Below, in pieces: positions 1 to 5,804 of a DNA stretch of 15,025 bases. The stretch covers positions 1 through 15,025 of the forward strand of contig USPB01000021.1 of the NCBI GenBank assembly GCA_900556405.1, read 5' to 3'. The notes under the pieces were generated by a model, which saw only the letters and a program-made list of their open reading frames with translations, was not told where the DNA came from and ran no database searches. Position 1 is the stretch's first letter, and the number at the start of each line of letters is the position of its first letter. The position numbers and the translations under genes were made by a program. The stretch comes from an uncultured Actinomyces sp. Its GTDB lineage: Bacteria; Actinomycetota; Actinomycetes; Actinomycetales; Actinomycetaceae.

Positions 1-22
1 GTCCCCCTCCGCGCACGAGATG

Positions 23-50
23 CCCCGGGGCCGAAAGGCTCCGGGGTTTT
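23..50 (+). terminator. Rho-independent terminator of an upstream gene
   Basis: A 10-bp GC-rich stem (23-32 with 37-46, one G-U pair) is closed by a GAAA tetraloop (33-36) and followed by TTTT at 47-50. It lies 24 nt before the first gene and most likely ends a plus-strand transcript from outside the window. Confidence 0.85.
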
Positions 51-74
51 CCATACCACCGACGAGGAGGCGCC

Positions 75-758
75 GTGCGTATTGACATGTGGCTCGACAC
101 CTGCGATCCCTGGAGTTACTTGGGGCTGCGACACCTTCGCGCAGCTCTTGAGCAATTCGGCCGCCGTGACGAGGTTGAGGTCTACCTGCACGCATTTCTT
201 CTCGATCCCGATCTCGACGCGCCCATTGATAAGCCGCGAGTCGTTGCCCTCGTCGAATCCGGCACCGCAACCCTCGAAGAGGTGCGTGAATCGGACGAAC
301 GCATGCGTGCACTCGGCGCTCGCGAGGGCATTCGTTTTGACTTCGACAATCTGATCATTGCCCCAACGTCACGCGCGCACCGCGTGATAGCCGCAGCCCA
401 TGACGCGGATATTGACGAGGACACGGTGGCGGGTCCCTCCTCGTGCCAGCTCAAGGTCGCCGAGGCAATCATGCGCGCCCACTTCGAAATGGGACTCGAC
501 GTCTCCCACCCGGACGTCCTGATCGGGTGTGCCCAGGACGTTGGCATGCCGGCAGACCTAGCGGCACTGGCCATCGAAGACGAAGAATGGGCTTCCCGCG
601 TCTATTCAGACTTCCAAATGGCGATGCACATGGGCGTCACCACCGTCCCCACCTACGTCTTCGACGCCCAGTTCCTCGTCGACGGGCATCAGACCACGAC
701 CGCATTCACGAACATCCTGGCCACCGCCTGGGAACAGTCTCGAAAGGACCACGCATGA
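75..758 (+). CDS. DsbA/FrnE-like thioredoxin-fold protein without CxxC
   Basis: This 227-residue protein fits the DsbA-family FrnE / 2-hydroxychromene-2-carboxylate isomerase superfamily: a thioredoxin fold with a helical insertion, cytosolic because there is no signal peptide. The active-site region near residues 8-16 reads DTCDPWSYL. Aligned to the CPWC of FrnE proteins, both cysteines are replaced (by Asp11 and Ser14), with one Cys10 just before. The pattern resembles the serine active site of kappa-class GST and HCCA isomerases. The cis-proline loop is kept (TTVPT, Pro192). The GTG start at 75 is preceded by GAGGAGG at 64-70, and the next in-frame ATG is four codons in. The gene overlaps the following pyrophosphohydrolase gene by 4 nt (ATGA), so the two are probably translated together. 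A dithiol oxidoreductase role is unlikely; the substrate is unknown. Confidence 0.8.
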   Translation: MRIDMWLDTCDPWSYLGLRHLRAALEQFGRRDEVEVYLHAFLLDPDLDAPIDKPRVVALVESGTATLEEVRESDERMRALGAREGIRFDFDNLIIAPTSRAHRVIAAAHDADIDEDTVAGPSSCQLKVAEAIMRAHFEMGLDVSHPDVLIGCAQDVGMPADLAALAIEDEEWASRVYSDFQMAMHMGVTTVPTYVFDAQFLVDGHQTTTAFTNILATAWEQSRKDHA

Positions 759-1246
759 GTGAGAAGACCACCACTGCCTCGAACACGACCGGGGGAGCGC
801 CCAGCCCGATGGATCTCGTGATGGAGTTCCATCGCACCTACTCGGTTCCGATTCGTCCTTTCGACGATCCGACGCTGTCCTACGAACGCCTCGATCTGCG
901 CATGAACCTCATTGCCGAAGAGTTCGCTGAGCTCGTCGGAGCGGTGTACGGCAAGCGCGCCCGCGCCATCATCGAGGCCGCCACCGAGAAGGCCGCAGCT
1001 GCTGATGACGGGGAGCGCGATGTTATCGAGGCTGCGGATGCCCTTGCGGATCTCGTGTACGTTATTTTCGGTATGGCGATCGAATCAGGAATGGATCTGG
1101 ATTCGGTGCTCGCTGAGGTCCAGGCCTCGAACCTGTCGAAGCTGATGCCCGATGGTTCTGTCAAGCTCCGCGAGGACGGGAAGGTACTCAAGGGCCCCAA
1201 CTTCTTCCCGCCGAATGTTGCGCGTGGCCTCGGGATCGACGAATAG
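755..1246 (+). CDS. MazG/PRA-PH-type nucleotide pyrophosphohydrolase
   Basis: A 163-residue protein of the all-alpha NTP pyrophosphohydrolase superfamily (phosphoribosyl-ATP pyrophosphohydrolase-like branch). These enzymes hydrolyse nucleoside triphosphates to monophosphate and pyrophosphate, often as house-cleaning enzymes. The metal-binding acidic motifs are visible: EEFAE at 55-59, and EAADALAD at 92-99, which together supply the ExxE and ExxD pattern. The C-terminal part carries the family-typical SNLSKL (125-130) and DGKVLKGPNFFPP (141-153). The first 18 residues are Ser/Thr-rich and probably disordered. The reading frame is open far upstream, but the start at 755 is supported by AAAGGA at 743-748 and by the 4-nt ATGA overlap with the DsbA-like gene. 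The exact nucleotide substrate cannot be read from sequence. Confidence 0.85.
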   Translation: MSEKTTTASNTTGGAPSPMDLVMEFHRTYSVPIRPFDDPTLSYERLDLRMNLIAEEFAELVGAVYGKRARAIIEAATEKAAAADDGERDVIEAADALADLVYVIFGMAIESGMDLDSVLAEVQASNLSKLMPDGSVKLREDGKVLKGPNFFPPNVARGLGIDE

Positions 1247-1328
1247 GAGAACTCGTCCGACTCGGACTAAAGTCCCTAGCACGCGCGTTCGTGCCCGTCA
1301 GGTGACACAATAGACGCGGTCCACTCAT

Positions 1329-1335
1329 AAGGAGG
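1329..1335 (+). promoter_or_regulatory. Strong Shine-Dalgarno of the flavoprotein gene
   Basis: AAGGAGG lies 6 nt before the ATG at 1342 and is the strongest ribosome binding site in the window. The 95-nt gap before this gene has no clear terminator. A possible -10 (TAAAGT at 1268-1273) has no matching -35, so the promoter is unassigned. Confidence 0.75.
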
Positions 1336-1341
1336 AAAGAC

Positions 1342-2439
1342 ATGGCACGCGTTGCAGTCATTGGCGGAGGATACGGAGGCGTCACGGTCGCTAAGGGACT
1401 TGATCCCCTCGCGGACGTCGTTCTCATCGAACAGAAGGACCAGTTCGTCCACCACGCAGCGGCCCTGCGCGCCGCTGTCGACACGGTGTGGGAGCATGCA
1501 ATCTTCATGCCCTACACGAATCTCCTGAGCCGCGGCGAGGTTGTGCGTGGCACGGTTTCGCGCGTCGACGGCACGACAGTCCACGTCTTCGGACACGACC
1601 CGATCGAAGCCGACTACGTTGTCTTCGCCACCGGATCCACCTACCCCTTCCCTGCGAAGTATTCCTCGTACCGTTCCTCCGTTGCCAAGGCGCGCCTCGA
1701 GCAGCTGCACGAGAACCTGAGCCGAGCCCGCTCCGTCATGATTGTTGGCGGCGGCACCGTCGGCATCGAGTTGACCGGCGAGCTCGCCAACGCCTTCCCG
1801 GGCCTCGACATCACCATCGTCGAATCCTCGGACCAGATTCTGGGCACCCCCGGCTACACGGACGCGCTCCGCGAAGAGATCAGCGAGCAGCTGGCCACGC
1901 TCGGCGTACGCGTCGTGACCGGTTCCGAGCTCGCTTACCTGCCACCGCAGAACGTCGGCGACCTGGGACACTTCATGGTGCAGACTAAGAATGGCGAGGT
2001 TGTCGAGGCGGACCTGTGGTTCCAGTGCTACGGTGCGCGCGCTAACACCGGATTCCTGATTGGCTCCGACTATGAGTCCGTCATGAACCCGAACGGTACG
2101 ATTCGCGTCGAGGGCACCATGCAGGTCGTTGACCACCCGAATGTCTACGCGGTGGGAGACCTGACCGACGTGCGTGAATCCAAGCGTGCTGATGCGGCAC
2201 GCCAGCAGGCACGCGTCGTCATCGCCAACATCACGGCGCAGATCGAGGGCGAGACACCTGACGCCTTGTATGAGCCCACCAAGGAATGGGTCATCCTGCC
2301 TCTCGGACCGAACATGGGTGCTTCTCAGTTGCTCGACGCAGACGGCCAGACCCGCATCTTGGGCGCCGATCAGACCGCCGAAATCAAGGGAACCGATCTC
2401 ATGGTGTCCGTCATTCGTTCGCAGCTCAACCTTCCCTGA
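1342..2439 (+). CDS. FSP1/NDH-2-like FAD-dependent NAD(P)H oxidoreductase
   Basis: A 365-residue pyridine-nucleotide-disulfide-oxidoreductase-fold flavoprotein, closest in layout to AIFM2/FSP1 and type-II NADH dehydrogenase-like proteins that pass electrons from NAD(P)H to quinones or other acceptors. The first Rossmann motif for FAD is at the N terminus (VIGGGYGG, 6-13). The second, for NAD(P)H, is at 134-143 (IVGGGTVGIE). The third FAD contact is VYAVGD at 268-273. There is no redox-active CxxC, so it is not a thioredoxin-reductase-type disulfide enzyme. I see no transmembrane helix; family members usually bind the membrane peripherally through the C terminus. It has its own strong ribosome binding site and is probably an independent unit. 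The electron acceptor is unknown. Confidence 0.85.
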   Translation: MARVAVIGGGYGGVTVAKGLDPLADVVLIEQKDQFVHHAAALRAAVDTVWEHAIFMPYTNLLSRGEVVRGTVSRVDGTTVHVFGHDPIEADYVVFATGSTYPFPAKYSSYRSSVAKARLEQLHENLSRARSVMIVGGGTVGIELTGELANAFPGLDITIVESSDQILGTPGYTDALREEISEQLATLGVRVVTGSELAYLPPQNVGDLGHFMVQTKNGEVVEADLWFQCYGARANTGFLIGSDYESVMNPNGTIRVEGTMQVVDHPNVYAVGDLTDVRESKRADAARQQARVVIANITAQIEGETPDALYEPTKEWVILPLGPNMGASQLLDADGQTRILGADQTAEIKGTDLMVSVIRSQLNLP

Positions 2440-2465
2440 TAAAGTGCGCCGTCTCACGGTAGAAT
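2436..2465 (+). promoter_or_regulatory. Putative leaderless promoter of the acidic-protein gene
   Basis: TAGAAT at 2460-2465 is a good actinobacterial -10 (TANNNT). CTGATA at 2436-2441 is a 4-of-6 match to TTGACA with an 18-nt spacer. The -10 ends 7 nt before the ATG at 2473, which puts the expected transcript start at or next to that codon. This favours 2473 over the in-frame ATG at 2464, which overlaps the -10 itself. Confidence 0.55.
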
Positions 2466-2472
2466 GAATGCC

Positions 2473-2781
2473 ATGACTGGAGATCCTCGCCGCGCGCTGA
2501 CGCGCCTGCTGAACGCCTTCGAGAACCACTTCGACATCGCCCGCGATGGAGACGAGGCCGATGATGCCGCACTCGAAGCAGCCGAGTTGGCGCTGCGTGA
2601 CGCGTTCTTCACCTATGACGACATTCTGTTCACCCAGCTCGGGGTCGAGTTGCCGTTCGACATCCTCGACGACTCCGATGAGGACGATGACTCGGATTAC
2701 GAGGACGATGACTCCGACTTCGAGGATGACGAGGAAACCGATGAGGATGACGACGACGATTTCATCGAAGTTGACGACTGA
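2473..2781 (+). CDS. Small protein with extremely acidic C-terminal tail
   Basis: A 102-residue protein of unknown function. Similar small actinobacterial proteins are sometimes labelled 'primosomal protein', without evidence that I know of. Residues 1-62 look helical, with a basic start (DPRRALTRLL) and an aromatic patch near 45-53. Residues 63-102 are almost all acidic: 29 of 40 are Asp or Glu, with Asp/Ser/Asp/aromatic repeats. Such tails are often DNA-mimic, histone-chaperone-like or protein-interaction segments, but nothing here decides among these. The start at 2473 is chosen from the leaderless promoter geometry; an in-frame ATG at 2464 would add three residues. The gene ends just before a strong terminator. 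Confidence 0.75.
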   Translation: MTGDPRRALTRLLNAFENHFDIARDGDEADDAALEAAELALRDAFFTYDDILFTQLGVELPFDILDDSDEDDDSDYEDDDSDFEDDEETDEDDDDDFIEVDD

Positions 2782-2803
2782 GTAGCGTCCCGGATGCTCA
2801 GAT

Positions 2804-2847
2804 AGACGGGTGGGGCCCGAACCGCATGGTTCGGGCCCCACCCGTCT
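2804..2847. terminator. Perfect 20-bp hairpin, bidirectional terminator
   Basis: Arms 2804-2823 and 2828-2847 are perfectly complementary around a 4-nt GCAT loop. The hairpin sits between the convergent stops of the acidic-protein gene (2781) and the AKR-like gene (2866). The T run is poor on both sides, so it may act by stem strength or partly as a barrier between convergent transcripts. Confidence 0.8.
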
Positions 2848-2865
2848 GTTCAGGTCAGCTGGCGC

Positions 2866-3816
2866 TCAGCGCGCCACGCACGACGGACCAGCAACCTCTG
2901 CGAGGACTTGGCGGATCGGAGCCGGTAGCGGCTCCGAATAACCGAGAAGAGTGTCGAGCTGACGGCGGGTGCGAGGCCCAATCAGTGCGGCGCTCACGCC
3001 GGGAAAGTCACGCACCCATGTCAGCGCGACGTCACCGGTCGATCGTTCCAAACCAGCCGCAGCGCGAGAGGCCGCCTCAATGACGGTCCTCGGGTGACCC
3101 TCCAGGTAGGGTTCGACCATGTGTCGCAGATGCGGTGATGCGGCGCGCGAATCTGCGGGGGTCGTGTGACGATACTTGCCCGTCAGCGCACCCCCAGCCA
3201 ATGCAGAGGCCGCGATGACACCGACACCTCGGCCCGACAGCTCGGCAATGGTCTGGGCTGCTGAGGCATTCGCCAACGAAAAGGGGGCTTCGACAACGGT
3301 GATTGGCGCGCATGCGCCCAATATCCCGCGTGTCACGGCCTCTGCAAGTTCCCAGTGGGATGCCCGCGATAATCCGACATAGTGGGCGCGGCCGGAGCGC
3401 TGCGCAAGCGTCGCGGCCTCGAGAGTCTCCTCCAGTGGAACCTCCGGACGTGGCTCGACAAGCCATACGTCGACGTAATCTGTGTCGAGCCTGGCCAGGG
3501 CATCGTCGAGGCTGCGCAGCAGATCGCCGCGGCCCGCAGCGCTCACCCACGCGCCCTCTCCGGCACGTCGAACCGCGCCCCGCCAGACGAGTGCGACGCG
3601 GTGTCGGCCGATGCTCGACAGTCCCTCCGATAGGACATCGACGGCCATCCCATCACCGTGTGCAGGGGAGCACTCGACGAGATTGCCGCCGGCATCGACG
3701 AAAGCCTTGAGCATGTCGTGGGCCTCGGGCCCATCGGTATCGCGCCCCCACGTGAGGGTGCCCAAACCGAGTGCGGACAGATAGAGCCCGCTACGTCCGC
3801 ATTGCTTCAGTTCCAT
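2866..3816 (-). CDS. Aldo/keto-reductase-fold protein lacking the catalytic tetrad
   Basis: A 316-residue protein clearly of the aldo/keto reductase family (TIM barrel). It has the N-terminal GLGTLTWGRDTD (17-28), the late TGKYR segment (212-216) and ADSRAASPHL (221-230), which matches typical actinobacterial AKRs. AKRs normally reduce carbonyls with NADPH using an Asp-Tyr-Lys-His tetrad. Here all four aligned positions differ: Glu48 for Asp and His53 for Tyr (VECSPAHG in place of VDTAxxYG), Arg79 for Lys (LVWRG in place of ATKxG), and Glu121 for His (VWLVEP in place of VWQVH). It is probably not a normal reductase; it may bind nucleotide or act as a scaffold. It starts 4 nt after the nuclease stop, so the two are probably one operon. 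Confidence 0.85.
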   Translation of the reverse strand: MELKQCGRSGLYLSALGLGTLTWGRDTDGPEAHDMLKAFVDAGGNLVECSPAHGDGMAVDVLSEGLSSIGRHRVALVWRGAVRRAGEGAWVSAAGRGDLLRSLDDALARLDTDYVDVWLVEPRPEVPLEETLEAATLAQRSGRAHYVGLSRASHWELAEAVTRGILGACAPITVVEAPFSLANASAAQTIAELSGRGVGVIAASALAGGALTGKYRHTTPADSRAASPHLRHMVEPYLEGHPRTVIEAASRAAAGLERSTGDVALTWVRDFPGVSAALIGPRTRRQLDTLLGYSEPLPAPIRQVLAEVAGPSCVAR

Positions 3817-3820
3817 GCCT

Positions 3821-4675
3821 CTAGCCTAGCCGAGTCCGCGCCAGCCACTGCGCGTGTTGGCGCGGCGTTGGGGGAGTCGTTCCGCCAAATAATGGACACA
3901 GTGAGCGCACGCCGCACCAGTTGCACAGCGGATTCTTGCGGGGTGTGAAGGAATCGTGCTCAATATCGTGTTCGATGCGGTCCCAGAGCTGATCGATGTG
4001 GCGCTCAAAATCGTGGATCTCGTCTGCCGTGGGATCCAGCGTGATCACCTGCCCCGCACGCAGGTACACGAGCTGCATGCGGGAGGGGAGAACCTGTGTA
4101 CGTGCAAGCAGGAGCGCGTAGAAACGCATCTGGTAGAGTGCCTCTCCCACATAGCGCGGTCCGGGTGCCTTTCCGGTCTTGTAGTCGACGACGCGCAGGC
4201 GTCCGTCCGGAGCTTGATCGACCCGGTCGATGAAGCCGAGCAGGCGCACGCCACGCTCGGTCGTCGTGGTCACCCTCTGCTCGCGCGCCGCTGGAGCGAT
4301 CCACTGGGGAGCCTCGATCGCGAAGTAGCCGTCGATGAGCGTGCGGGCATCGTCGAGCCACGCCTCTCGGTCAGCGTCGTTGGCAAACAGGGCGCCAACC
4401 TCGGGGTTCTTCGCCGCGAATGCCTCGTATTGAGGCGCGACCTGCGCGCGTGCGTTCTGGGGTGTGCGCTCGGATGGATCGAGGGCGAAGAGCTCCTCAA
4501 GCACCGCGTGGACGAGCGTCCCCAATGCTTTCGCGCGCGTTTCCGGCTCCCGGTACCCATCAAGGACATGGAGCCGGTACTGCAGCGGGCAACGCTCGTA
4601 CTCTTTCGCACGCGATGCGGACAGCGCGGGTTCCCACGTGCGGGGTTCGGGCGAGGGGGCAATCAGGTCTGTCAT
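3821..4675 (-). CDS. RecB/Cas4-like PD-(D/E)XK nuclease with Fe-S cysteines
   Basis: A 284-residue RecB-family exonuclease-like protein, apparently the counterpart of the M. tuberculosis nuclease gene beside trmI (Rv2119). The nuclease core is complete: GTLVHAVLEE (52-61, His56), GFIDRVD (147-153, Asp150), VVDYKTGK (162-169, Asp164 and Lys166) and the QMRFYALLLA motif (182-191, Tyr186). Four cysteines, Cys29 near the N terminus and Cys251, Cys254 and Cys260 near the C terminus, match the split 4Fe-4S arrangement of AddB and Cas4. There is no helicase domain, so it is a stand-alone nuclease, probably acting on DNA ends or flaps. The start at 4675 fits a leaderless promoter. An alternative ATG at 4705 has an AGGA six nt upstream and would add 10 residues. 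Confidence 0.88.
   Translation of the reverse strand: MTDLIAPSPEPRTWEPALSASRAKEYERCPLQYRLHVLDGYREPETRAKALGTLVHAVLEELFALDPSERTPQNARAQVAPQYEAFAAKNPEVGALFANDADREAWLDDARTLIDGYFAIEAPQWIAPAAREQRVTTTTERGVRLLGFIDRVDQAPDGRLRVVDYKTGKAPGPRYVGEALYQMRFYALLLARTQVLPSRMQLVYLRAGQVITLDPTADEIHDFERHIDQLWDRIEHDIEHDSFTPRKNPLCNWCGVRSLCPLFGGTTPPTPRQHAQWLARTRLG
3823..3828 (-). promoter_or_regulatory. Possible internal -10 for the AKR-like gene
   Basis: On the minus strand TAGGCT ends 6 nt before the AKR ATG, inside the last codons of the nuclease gene. No good -35 is visible and the gene could simply be co-transcribed, so this is a weak call based on spacing alone. Confidence 0.25.
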
Positions 4676-4682
4676 GAATACC

Positions 4683-4688
4683 ACGCTA
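4683..4688 (-). promoter_or_regulatory. Putative leaderless -10 for the nuclease gene
   Basis: On the minus strand TAGCGT ends exactly 7 nt before the ATG at 4675. No convincing -35 is seen. It faces the trmI -10 in the same 79-nt divergent gap, and both sites share a GGTTAGCG core in opposite orientation. Confidence 0.45.
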
Positions 4689-4741
4689 ACCCCTGCCACC
4701 CTCATCTGTGTCCTGCCATGGGCGCAGGTGGTGGTTAGCGG

Positions 4742-4747
4742 TATCCT
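4742..4747 (+). promoter_or_regulatory. Putative leaderless -10 of the trmI-pup operon
   Basis: TATCCT ends exactly 7 nt before the trmI ATG at 4755, and no Shine-Dalgarno sequence precedes that ATG. This is probably the promoter of the whole operon through the FKBP-like gene. The -35 region is not recognisable. Confidence 0.5.
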
Positions 4748-4754
4748 TTACGTA

Positions 4755-5804
4755 ATGTCTATTCAGCGTAATACTTCGATATCGGCCACCGATTTTGGTC
4801 AGCCCACCCGCCGAGGCCCGCTTGCCGAGGGCGACCGCGTTCAGGTTCGTGATCCCAAAGGACGCTTCCACCAGGTAATCCTCGTCAGCGGTGGACGTTT
4901 CCAGTCCAACCGCGGTGGCTTTGACCATAACGACGTTATTGGCCGCCCCGACGGTCAGGTGATGATCACGGCAGAAGGCCGCCAGTTCCAAATTCTGCGC
5001 CCTCTCCAGGTCGACTACGTGATGTCCATGCCCCGTGGCGCTGCCGTCGTCTATCCGAAGGATGCCGGCGTGATCACCCACATGGGCGACATCTTCCCGG
5101 GTGCGACCGTCGTCGAAGCCGGTGCGGGCTCTGGTGCCCTGTCGATGGCTCTCCTTGACGCAGTCGGTCCACAGGGACGCCTCATCTCCGTGGAGCGTCG
5201 CCAGGACTTCGCCGACATCGCAGCTGCCAACGTCGACCTCTGGTTCGGTCGGCGCCACCCTGCATGGGATCTGCGTGTTGGAGACGTCGACGAGGTCCTA
5301 TGGTCGGCTGAAGCTGGCAGCGTTGACCGCATCGTGCTCGATATGTTGGCACCCTGGGAGAACATTGAAGCCATCACGCACGCCCTTATCCCGGGCGGCG
5401 TCCTCGTGTGCTACGTTGCAACCGTGACGCAGATGTCTCGTCTCGTCGAGGATCTGCGTGCGTCCGAGCGTTTCACCGATCCCATTGCGTGGGAAGACAT
5501 GCGCCGCGAGTGGCACCTTGATGGCCTTGCCGTGCGCCCGGAACACCGCATGGTCGCCCACACCGGGTTCCTTGTCATTGCCCGCCTTCTCGCCCCCGGC
5601 GTCACGCCGCAAGAACGTTCGACGCGGCCCGCAAAGGCCGCGCAAGGCCAGGGCGGCGCGTGGGACGACGAGGAGGACTGGAGCCTCGAGAAAGTCGGCC
5701 AGCGCGTGAACTCCGAGAAGAAGGTGCGCAAGGTGCGCCGCGACGTCGTCGCACAGGCGAACACGTGGGCTCCGCAAGGACGCGAGGCGGCTAGCGATGA
5801 GTGA
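4755..5804 (+). CDS. trmI: tRNA (adenine-58-N1)-methyltransferase TrmI
   Basis: A 349-residue class-I SAM-dependent enzyme that makes m1A58 in the T-loop of tRNAs, as a homotetramer in characterised bacteria. An N-terminal beta domain (about 24-80) carries GDRVQVRDPKGRFH. The conserved linker LRPLQVDYVMSMPRG (81-95) is diagnostic. The SAM-binding motif is EAGAGSGALS (121-130), and LDMLAPWE (195-202) is the target-adenine motif. RPEHRMVAHTGFL (261-273) ends the catalytic core. Compared with the M. tuberculosis enzyme (about 280 residues) there is an extra C-terminal tail of about 60 charged residues (290-349), rich in Lys/Arg and Asp/Glu. It begins the operon and overlaps the ATPase gene by 8 nt. 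The start at 4755 is chosen over upstream in-frame codons because homology begins here and a -10 is correctly placed. Confidence 0.93.
   Translation: MSIQRNTSISATDFGQPTRRGPLAEGDRVQVRDPKGRFHQVILVSGGRFQSNRGGFDHNDVIGRPDGQVMITAEGRQFQILRPLQVDYVMSMPRGAAVVYPKDAGVITHMGDIFPGATVVEAGAGSGALSMALLDAVGPQGRLISVERRQDFADIAAANVDLWFGRRHPAWDLRVGDVDEVLWSAEAGSVDRIVLDMLAPWENIEAITHALIPGGVLVCYVATVTQMSRLVEDLRASERFTDPIAWEDMRREWHLDGLAVRPEHRMVAHTGFLVIARLLAPGVTPQERSTRPAKAAQGQGGAWDDEEDWSLEKVGQRVNSEKKVRKVRRDVVAQANTWAPQGREAASDE

Noticed and set aside
1276..2841. Long open frame (521 codons) on the minus strand
   Set aside because: It lies antisense to the flavoprotein and acidic-protein genes, runs across the terminator hairpin, and its translation is low-complexity Val/Asp/Glu-rich. 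This is a shadow of GC-biased codon use.
4676..4705. Longer start for the nuclease at 4705
   Set aside because: An AGGA precedes it, so it cannot be excluded, but the added residues show no homology and the leaderless -10 points to 4675.
3956..4738. Open frame of 260 codons on the plus strand
   Set aside because: It is antisense to the nuclease gene, whose active-site and cysteine motifs are clear.
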